DNA of 64,000 nt from Deroplatys truncata. Lineage: Eukaryota > Arthropoda > Insecta > Mantodea > Mantidae. The notes beneath the pieces are model-generated. The model saw only the letters and a program-made list of their open reading frames with translations. It did no database searches and was not told where the DNA came from. Below, one piece after another: positions 56,360-64,000 of the stretch (position 1 is its first letter; each line of letters opens with the position of its first letter). The translations under genes and the position numbers were made by a program. The stretch lies in assembly GCA_030765065.1 (NCBI GenBank), contig CM060983.1, forward strand, positions 50,156,067 through 50,220,066, written 5' to 3'.

Positions 56360-57060
56360 TTAGTCGAGAACCGAACCGGAGATCTCTGGATTTAGGCAGC
56401 ATGATAACCATTAGATAGAAAAGGAATATTTCAAGCCAACTGGTTTACATGGTTTATGTTTCGATGAATACCTAAGGATGAATGTGTTTTCAAATGATGA
56501 CAAGTAGAAAATGAAATAAAATAATGCCCTACAATTGTTGCACAAAATAGAACGTTTTCTGACAAATTTTCGAAAAAATTAACTCTCCTAAAACACAGTA
56601 GCATCAAGATGAAATAATGGTTTTAGCCTTTTGACTAATTTGAATACCTAAACGTGACTTATGAATGGACAAGAGTAGGTGTGCATAAGAAATTTTAAAA
56701 GTTTATGTATTACATTCTTAGAAGAGCTTTCTCTTAATATCAAGTATTATTTTGGCTTTAGAGTTTTAACGATTAGAAAGTTATTTTATTCTTTCATCGC
56801 TCCACATATGGTCAACGAATTTCGGGAATCCTCGGCCTAAAAGCGATGATCGAACGTTTTATTAGCTAGAGGCATCCAGCGGGCCGTGACCGTTACCAGT
56901 GTGATAATTGGATGGGAATGGAACGAGAGGACCCACAGCTGTTACCACAGACTCCGAACCAAGCCTTCACATGAGCTAGTCAGGGGTGAAGGCCTAGATA
57001 GGGTTCAAATTGAACCAGGAACCCTAAGCATGAGAACTGCGAACCATTAAAAACACTTAG
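56360..57060 (-). repeat. Two tRNA-like SINE fragments and unassigned sequence
   Basis: Read on the minus strand from 56416, TCTAATGGTTATCATGCTGCC and GATCTCCGGTTCGGTTCTCG resemble A and B boxes of a tRNA-derived SINE. At 56840-57060 a GC-richer body (GGCATCCAGCGGGCCGTGACC) and GGAACCCTAAGCATGAGAAC may belong to another SINE. The rest is AT-rich. Confidence 0.35.
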
Positions 57061-57243
57061 CCTTTAATTTTGGAAACTTAAAAGTCCATAGTTTAATTGT
57101 TTTAGGGAAAGCTTTTATGTTAAAATATGTTAACATTTGGCTGTAACGAACTACTCATATACTGGAGAACTAGCATATAACATTTAAAAGTTTAGTGACA
57201 ACGAGGTTTTCAGTAGGGGAGTCTATCAAATGGTTTATGCAGA

Positions 57244-57246
<3 letters not shown>

Positions 57247-57276
<30 letters not shown>
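57247..57276. repeat. (AAT)n microsatellite
   Basis: Ten or so AAT units in a row, just downstream of the heat-shock-type leader on the minus strand. Confidence 0.9.
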
Positions 57277-57299
57277 CTAATTTGAGGGTATTTGTGTGT

Positions 57300-57675
57300 T
57301 TTTAAGGGCATTTGTTTTGTTAACATGTAAATATGTGACTTGTCCGGTTTTTCAACTGTCACTCAGTTCTGACTGTCACTGTTTTAATTTATTTAGTTCA
57401 CTTCGTTCACACTTTCACTTCACTTCCTTCGTAAAATAGCCTCTGCACGCCGGACGGTTTACTTCACTCGGGACTAGAGCACAGCAACTCCACAACCCAT
57501 CGCACCGCAGTAACATTCGCTGAACGTCACAACAGTCGTCACCAAATCGTTCGGAGAATCACTCTCGATGTCACACGGGGAACTAACCCGCCAACTTGCT
57601 CGCTCACTGATTGAGCATCCAACTCACTCAACTCGACTCATACGACTCACTCTGTCGCCACTCCTCATCACGACT
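57300..57675 (-). other. Putative leader downstream of the heat-shock promoter
   Basis: Going left from the predicted start, the sequence is GC-rich and then becomes A-rich with GAAGTGAAGTGAAAGTGTG and GTGAACTAAATAAATT, the style of insect heat-shock 5' leaders. No Hsp-like frame follows to the satellite array. Donor-like AGTGAGT and AGTAAAC sites exist, so an untranslated first exon as in hsp83 is possible. Otherwise this is an orphaned promoter or a non-coding transcript. Confidence 0.4.
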
Positions 57676-57792
57676 GCTGCGAGAGCGCTCGCTTATAAAA
57701 CAATGGGATCTTTCCACAAGGTTCTCGAACGTTCTAGAACTATTTCGACACCTTTCCTGGAGGAGCGGGAAGAAGCAGCTACCAGAAAGTTC
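57663..57792 (-). promoter_or_regulatory. Heat-shock-type promoter (six-unit HSE plus TATA)
   Basis: At 57712-57739 the 5-bp rule of the heat shock element is met six times running: TTC, CAA (one mismatch to GAA), TTC, GAA, TTC, GAA, each two bases apart. TTCTCGAACGTTCTAGAA is a perfect four-unit core. A further GAAAGTTCTAG lies at 57785. On the minus strand, TTTTATAAGC (TATA box, 57691-57700) comes right after the HSE, and GCAGCAGTCG at about 57671-57680 is at the right distance for an initiator. Heat shock factor trimers bind such arrays. Order and spacing resemble insect hsp70/hsp83 promoters, so transcription to the left is expected. Binding and activity are inferred from sequence only. 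Confidence 0.75.
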
Positions 57793-58041
57793 TAGTTATA
57801 TCCCGATAGCGCGCCTGGTGTTTTCGCTGACAAACGGCCTTTTCTTGTTTACTCCGACTGCCCGGCGCCGAACTCCCGATACCTTATTCCATAGTCACTG
57901 TCTCACAATATTATAAATATCCATTGAAGGTAAAGTAACCGCAGTGAACTGCAAGACAACGATCAGATATAACAAATAGTATTAATAAGGCTGTAAAACG
58001 ATGAAATATTATTATATTTAATGGGGCATGGTGGTAAAAAA

Positions 58042-59740
58042 ATCTGGTGTGTTCACTCACATAACTTTCTCTACTCTTGTACAAACTACTTTTACAAACG
58101 CTTATTCTCCATATGCTTCATGTTAATCGAGATGTTAATCTTATTGCTAATTTTCTTGTAGATGCAAGGGGAATTGGTAGGTTTAAAGCGATAGTCAAAT
58201 ATTTTAAGAGCTGGTTGTTATGTGAAGTATTCCATTCTCTTTGCATTACCACGACATACAAAAAATGAATAACGAATTCCCATTTGAGAAACAGTATAAG
58301 CATTGGACATTTTAAGGGAATAACAAGCAATATCTCGAAAATGGATCGCACAATAAAAAAATCTGATGTGTTACACTCACATGACTTTCTCTACTCTTGT
58401 ACAAACTATTTTTACAAACGCTTAATCTCCATATGCTTCATGTTAATCGAGATATCGAGATGTCAATCTTATTGATAATTTTCTTGTAGATGCAAGGGGA
58501 ATATGGTAAGTATTAAGCGATAGTCAAATATTTTAACGCTGGTTGCTATGTGGCGCATTCCATTCTCTTTGCATGTCCAGGACATAAAAAAATGAATAAC
58601 GAATTTGAGAAAAAGTATAAGTATTGGAAAATTTAAGGTAATAACAAGCAATATCTCGCAAACGGTTCACTCAACAAAAGAAATGTATATGACATAAATT
58701 GTGTATTTTAAGGCGATCACCATTTTTCCTGTAGTAAACTTTTGTCTATCTCTTATGGTTTACCAGTTATGAAAACGTCGTTCATAATGAAGAACACTTT
58801 TGGAGACATTGCCAGAAAATTCGAGATATACATTTTATTTGACATGACAATATCTTAAACATATGATAGTTTAATCAAAATCGTTAAAGCCGTTTTTGAG
58901 AAAATTAAAATTTTCGAAAAATGTTCCATGTAAATGGTAGTCTGGGGTGGGGGGATTTTCTTGAAAACCTTCGTGTCGCATCTCTGGAAGATACTGAACC
59001 TAAATACCAAGTTTGATGCTTATCCGACTGTTCGTTTCTGAGTTATGCTGTTCACAGACACACAGACAGACACACACACGGACATGATTCCAAAAATGCT
59101 CTTTTTGGATTCAGGGGGTCTCAAAACATATATTTCCGGTGAAATCTCGGTATCGAATTTTTGGGTGGAATACAATACTTCCCCTACTTACTATACGTAG
59201 TAGAGAAAGTAAAAAATGCATATGACATAAATTGTATATTTTAACGCGATCTACATTTTTTGTGCAGTACAATTTTGTCTACTCATGGTTTACCAGTTAT
59301 GCAAAAGTCGTTCAGAATGAAGAATACTTTTGGAGACATTCCCAGAAAATTCTAGATATACATTTCATTTCTTATGAAAATATCTTAAACATATGATATT
59401 TTAATCAAAATCGTTAGAGCCATTTTTGAGAAAATTAAAATTATCGAAAAATGTTCCATGTAAAGGATAATCTGGGGTGGGGAGATTTTCTTGAAAACCT
59501 TCGTGTCGTATCTCTGGAAGATACTGAACCTAAATACCAAGATTGGTGTTTATCCGACTGTGCGTTTCTGAGTTATGCTGTTCACAGACACACACCCACA
59601 CACACAGACACACATACATGAACATGTTTGTTTTTGGATTTAGGGGGCCTCAAAACATATATATTCCAGTGAAATCTCTGTATGGAATTTTTGGGTGGAA
59701 TACAATATTTCGCCTACTTACTATACGTAGTAGAGAAAGT
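58042..59740 (+). mobile_element. HE-family element hosting a nested copy
   Basis: It starts TCTGGTGTGTTCACTCACAT and AACTTTCTCTACTC, reaches AAAATGGATCGCACAATAAA at 58354, and resumes at ~59211 with AAAAATGCATATGACATAAA. It ends TTCGCCTACTTACTATACG...AGAGAAAGT. Uninterrupted copies read GGTTCACTCAACAAAAG-AAATGTATATGACATAAA at this point. Confidence 0.78.
58362..59210 (+). mobile_element. HE-family element, complete (849 bp), nested
   Basis: Starts TCTGATGTGTTACACTCACA and ends CTTCCCCTACTTACTATACG with GTAGTAGAGAAAGT, in the A-run of its host. Because the host is known from other copies, this pair fixes the family's ends to within the A-run. Confidence 0.82.
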
Positions 59741-59846
59741 AAAAATAACTTCACGTGTAACTCGATTTTCATTTTAGCATAATATTTCCATGAACAGTTA
59801 GATACCTAGGACTACGATAATTAATTTTTTATTGCACCCTTAAATA

Positions 59847-60623
59847 TGAGGCAGTATTTTTAACATTTAAATGATTTCAATCAAATTATATAATATAAAA
59901 TATAATAACATCCCGCCTTAAAAATGTTTATAATATAATATATAAAATGCATGTAACAGTCATTGTATTAATGGTTATATTATTAGGTAATGTTCAATAA
60001 TGTTATGTGAATGTATTACGTAATTTAATAACGTAGGAGCTGTGAGAATAATAGGTTAAAAGTTGCTAACAATGAGGTAACAATGAGGTCACCTTGAGGC
60101 AATAATGAATTAGAAAGCTTAGTAATCCTACTAGTCATTCTTGGAAACAATAATGTAATTTTTGAGACAGTTTATAAATAGCCAATCAACTACCAGAAAA
60201 AAAGCTTAAGTTAAATAAAAGTATGCATTCTATTGGAGTAGGATTAGCCTAACCGGACGCGAGACGCGTACTCGAGAAGTTTAATACGTATTCAGCGTGA
60301 GACAAAAATAGTTTACGTGTTAAAAAGTGCAAGTAAATAATAAATAATCTCACAGCTGTCTATATCAGTGAAGTGTTATTTAAATCTTGTCAAGGATTAA
60401 TAAAAGGAGTGAAGTAAAATTATAATCTGTGTAAGGCTACATTCTTCATCCGCATCACCTTTGTTAAGAAATTCATGTCTCCACAAATTAATACTGACGC
60501 AGCCGAGGTAAATATAAGTATATAATATTTAAAGAAACAGTCAAATTGCAAAGTTAATATTTTTAAACTTGGGGCAAAGGCTACCGGAATTTGTTTTACA
60601 ATACGTGCGGTGCAACTACTTCA
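59847..60623 (+). mobile_element. LTR, family A, copy 5
   Basis: Starts TGAGGCAGTATTTTTAACAT and ends CTACTTCA, followed by AGCTCGGCTCCCCAACAG. At ~777 bp it is shorter than its relatives by internal deletions, for instance around 60238. Little leader follows. Confidence 0.6.
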
Positions 60624-60724
60624 AGCTCGGCTCCCCAACAGTTGAACTACAATACAACTCCTACTTCAAACATTCAATCAAGGCGTTTTAATACAAGGGA
60701 GGAAGTGAAAGTTTAGAAAATTAA

Positions 60725-60758
<34 letters not shown>

Positions 60759-61315
60759 TCTACTTTAATCGTTTCGCCAATCGCTTGCATCCATAATTAT
60801 CTACTATCTCTTATCCCAGTTACACCAAAGCCAATTTTTTTTTCTTCCCAGAAGACGGTATTACTACTTCCCCACAAGCCCGTTTCCAATTTTCCATAAC
60901 AATACAAATCCATTTCAGCACTTAGCCCCACTTCTGCCGATGACGGAGTTTGTCAGGGCACCAGGACCAGCAAGAGCAGGATGTAATCGAGTTATTTCCT
61001 ACTGATCTTCGTTCTCTCTTTGTTTCTCTCTTCCATTGCTATGCCAGACACAGAGAGAATAGCTGATGAGACCACTTAAAAATTGCATGCACGTATTATA
61101 ACATATAAACTATTAATACCGCGTTTTGGACTACATGGAAGATACAAAAGTAACGAGAGCGCTTCATACCGCTCATATGACTTTTCCTTCCGGAAGAAGC
61201 TTTTAACTTCTCATTGCTGAAAAGAGGTTATGTTTTAAATTAATAATTATTATGAAATGTTGTAGCAATAAAAACTCAACATCTCTGCAGAGTTCTAAAC
61301 ACAAAGACACAAAAA
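60624..61315. other. Unassigned spacer with (ATT)n
   Basis: An (ATT)n run lies at ~60725-60758. The rest shows no gene or repeat I recognise. Confidence 0.3.
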
Positions 61316-62133
61316 TCTGATGTGTTACACTCACATGACTTTCTCTGCTCTTGTACAAACTATTTTTACAAACTCTTATTCTCCATCTATTTCATATTAA
61401 TCTAGATAAACATATGCAGAAACGATCTTTTGACATGCAAAGAGAATTACATTTTACACATAGCGACCAGTTCTAAAAATATTTGACTATCGCTTAAGGC
61501 GTACTATGTTCCCCTTGTTTTGTAATTACAAGGGCAATATAGAAATACAGTAGCCTTTAAGCATAGACATATCTCTTAATAGCTGGTTACTAGGTGCAGC
61601 ACCATTCTCTTTGCCACAGATTAATACTCTTTGCATATCCAAGACAAAAAAATGAATAACGAATTCCCATTTGAGAAAATAACTATTGAAAAATCTAAGG
61701 GAATAACGAGCAATATCTCGAAAATGGTTCACTCAACAAATAAATGTATATGACATAAATTGTGTGTTATAACGCGATCTACATTTTTGTGTAGTAAAAT
61801 TTTGTCTATCTCTTATAGTTTACCAGTTATGCAGAAGTCGTTCACAATGAGGAACACTTTTGGAGACATTCCCAAAAAATTCAAGATATACATTTTATTT
61901 GTAATGAAAATATCTTTAACATATGATATTGTAATCAAAATCATTAGTCATTTTTGAGAAAATTAATATTTTCGAAAAATGTTCCATGTAAAGGTAATCT
62001 GAGGTTGAGGGATTTTCTTGAAAACCTTCGTGTTGCATCTCTGGAAGATATTGAACCTAAATACCAAGTTTGGTGTTTATCCGACACTTCGTTTCTGAGT
62101 TAACCATGTAACTATTTTTAATTAAGGAGTTAT

Positions 62134-62999
62134 TGTGGGGCAGTATTTTATATCACAACAATGTGAATGCCAGAGTGATTGTAGTGTAAATAAGCATTAT
62201 TGTATGACAATGATTTGAGATGTCTGTTAATTGTAAGCATTGTTAGGAAATAAGTCTACACGGCCTCACTGAAACTGACAATAAGAGCGGGCAACAATGT
62301 AGCGAAGGGGTGATTTGTTTATCAATTAGAAGAGACAAACAAATGACGTCATAGTAGCGCGCGTTTCTTTAGAAATGGAGGGAATTTCTTCCCTAGAGTA
62401 TATGTGTTAGTAATTTTGATTGGATATAAATATAGATGCTAATGTTGGCGCGTTTTATTAACCAATAGCAGCTCGGTTATAATCTTTAGGCATATCGGGT
62501 GAGGGAATATAAATTCCGTGCCAGAGACAGGTTTTGTTCAGTCCAACAGAAGGATTCGCGGGTAATACGTCGTTCAGTCCAACAGAATCATACAAAGGTT
62601 ATACGTCGCACAGTTTAAGAGAATCGTTCACGCGTTATACGTCGCGCAATTTTGCAGAATCTCTCGCGTTGTAAAGTTAGTTATAAATGTGAAATACGCG
62701 AATTAATAATGTGCAGCAAATAAGTGATTATAGTAACATTAGAAATATATAACAGTTTCAGTCGGGCGTGTATCAAGAGTCAATATGTGAAAGTAATTAA
62801 TTGTGACGGTAATAAAAACAAGTTCTTTTATAAGTGTTATCTTTCAGTAACAAATCCTTTCCGTTTACACACCCTGTTCAAGAGATATGCTCGACTGAGT
62901 AGTAATAATAGCTAGCCGGAGGACAAAGAACTCAAAATTCGAACTAGTAATACAACAACAGGCGATCAGCAAAAAGATAACACGAACGATACCGCGACA
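62134..62999 (+). mobile_element. LTR, family B
   Basis: The 866-bp segment starts TGTGGGGCAGTATTTTATAT and ends CCGCGACA, followed by AATTGGCTCCCATACGTTGG, a good primer-site candidate. It shares only GGCAGTATTTT and its length with family A, so it is a distant relative. ATATAAATTCCG at ~62507 could be the TATA box. About 500 bp of leader without a long frame follows. Confidence 0.6.
62536..62679 (+). repeat. Four 36-bp tandem repeats in the LTR
   Basis: Units start at 62536, 62572, 62608 and 62644, exactly 36 bp apart. Units 1 and 2 begin GTTCAGTCCAACAGAA, and units 1-3 end TACGTC. They lie just downstream of the probable TATA box, so they would be transcribed. Confidence 0.85.
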
Positions 63000-63599
63000 A
63001 ATTGGCTCCCATACGTTGGGCAGATAAACATGAAGCATCTTCCAACAACCAACAAATATTCTACTTAAATTGGCAATTTTTCAAAATAAAATCTGATAAA
63101 ATCCTACAATTTTGATCTCAGGTATATAAAACTAGCACCATTAGAAATCCCGTAGAAAACCAACACAGTGTTACCAATCTTGTAAATATCAGTTAATAAA
63201 TGTGCGCTATTCATGCAGTGTTACTTGGAAGATTTTCTGTACAAAATTAGTTTAGGCGACCGTTATATTTCAAACACGGTAGCGTGGGTTACGCGCAATC
63301 TATTATATATTTTTAGGGGCCTCACCGAGTTATAGGTGAAACACAGCATCCTTCTAACGAAGTTTAAGATACGGTTGTGAATACAAAAATTTGAAAAGCA
63401 CCAATGACAAATCACTAAGAACTAACACAAAGATACCTGGCCAAGAAAATGTTATACGGATTGACTACATGCAAGAATCATGCAAGTTTGCAGCTAATAG
63501 TATATACAACTTATTGGGGGCGGGGAGAGGTTGAGAATGTGTAGTTATTTTAGGAGGAGTTGTATTGTATTGTAGTTCAATTGTTGGCGAGCCAAATTT

Positions 63600-63855
63600 G
63601 ATGAAGTAACTGCCCCACGTATGGTACAAAGTCTCCGGTGGCCTTCGCCCCAATGTTCACTTTCCGGTGGTCTTCGCCCCAAGTTTAGGAATCAACTTTG
63701 TATTTTAATGTTTTTTTAAATATTATATATATTTATGTTTGCCTCGGCTGTGTCAGTCTTAATTTGCATAAACATGTATCTCTCAGCAGGGGGTGACGGG
63801 CTAAAGAATGTAGGCTTACACAAATTATAATTTTTTTTCACTCCATTTATTAATC
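63600..63855 (-). repeat. LTR, family A, copy 6 (3' end only)
   Basis: Read on the minus strand, AATTTTTTTTCACTCC-side text (AATAAATGGAGTG) leads through GCCTCGGCTG reversed, GGGGCGAAGACCACCGG and GGGGCGAAGGCCACCGG to CTTCATCAAATTTGGCTCGCC. It faces the family B LTR at 62134-62999. Confidence 0.55.
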
Positions 63856-64000
63856 AGTGCACCTCAAAAGATATATTTCCTGTGAAATCTCGGTATCGAA
63901 TTTTTGGGTGGAATACAATGCTTCCCCTACTTACTATACGTAGTACAGAAAGTAATAAGTTTTAGTAAGAATAGTTTGTATACCCAGTAATAAACGATAT

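Larger units (their letters stand above)
61316..63953 (+). mobile_element. HE-family element split by LTR sequences
   Basis: Starts TCTGATGTGTTACACTCACA and TGACTTTCTCTGCTC. Runs to GACACTTCGTTTCTGAGTTA at 62102 and resumes at ~63867 with CCTCAAAAGATATATTTCC. Ends CTTCCCCTACTTACTATACG...ACAGAAAGT. About 60 bp of the body (the microsatellite) is missing at the join. At ~61420-61510 a short inverted piece of the family is inserted. Confidence 0.65.

Noticed and set aside
4242-59782. Recurring 60-120-codon frames such as QVWCLSDCSFLSYAVHRHTH and its reverse-strand partners RTCFQKCFFWIQGVSKH
   Set aside because: They fall in HE copies on both strands, change frame with CA-run length, and are interrupted in most copies. 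The likeness reflects repeated DNA, not a conserved protein.

Overview
This looks like a stretch of intergenic DNA from a large, AT-rich insect genome. Initiator tRNA genes with a eukaryotic body, Pol III T-runs, tRNA-derived SINEs, Tc1/mariner and hAT transposases, LINE and LTR fragments and long simple repeats all fit this. The abundance and style of the repeats suggest a large-genome insect such as a cockroach or termite, but the species cannot be fixed from this window. I recognise no intact host protein-coding gene. The only apparently functional genes are two initiator tRNA-Met genes. One heat-shock-type promoter is present without a recognisable gene.

The dominant component is one family of non-coding repeats, called here the hairpin-end (HE) family. 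A full unit is about 0.82-0.88 kb. In its forward orientation it begins TCTGATGTGTTACA...ACTTTCTCTACT and ends in a hairpin (CTTCCCCTACT-loop-AGTAGAGAAAGT) beside an A-run, with a CA-rich microsatellite about 150 bp before that end. The same 12-base motif lies inverted near both ends, but asymmetrically. It shows no clear target duplication and sits in A/T runs. This layout resembles non-autonomous Helentron-type elements (HINE/DINE-like), which is my tentative class. At least two diverged subfamilies are present. By hand tally they cover about 18 kb, near 30% of the window, often nested in each other.

Layout. 0-5.5 kb: a deleted hAT element, an LTR, a tRNA-iMet, an HE copy split by a SINE, and a tRNA pseudogene. 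7-14 kb: a solo LTR, the second tRNA-iMet, a 160-bp tandem array, a mariner MITE, a long-TIR element, a Crypton-like recombinase relic and mariner scraps. 14.9-23 kb: an LTR, a dead DUF4817-type transposase, and a mariner split by a second mariner. 23-47 kb: mainly HE copies with SINEs, a LINE 3' end and an LTR. 47-50 kb: an LTR and a second solo LTR. 50.5-52.1 kb: a decayed DDE transposase with a probable intron. 53.3-56.3 kb: a 145-bp satellite array split by a Tc1-like element. 57.7 kb: the heat-shock promoter on the minus strand. 58-64 kb: nested HE copies and two kinds of LTR.

The elements work together only as a layered insertion record. SINE, LTR and mariner copies are inserted in HE copies or in each other, and several joins are precise enough to give element ends and relative ages.
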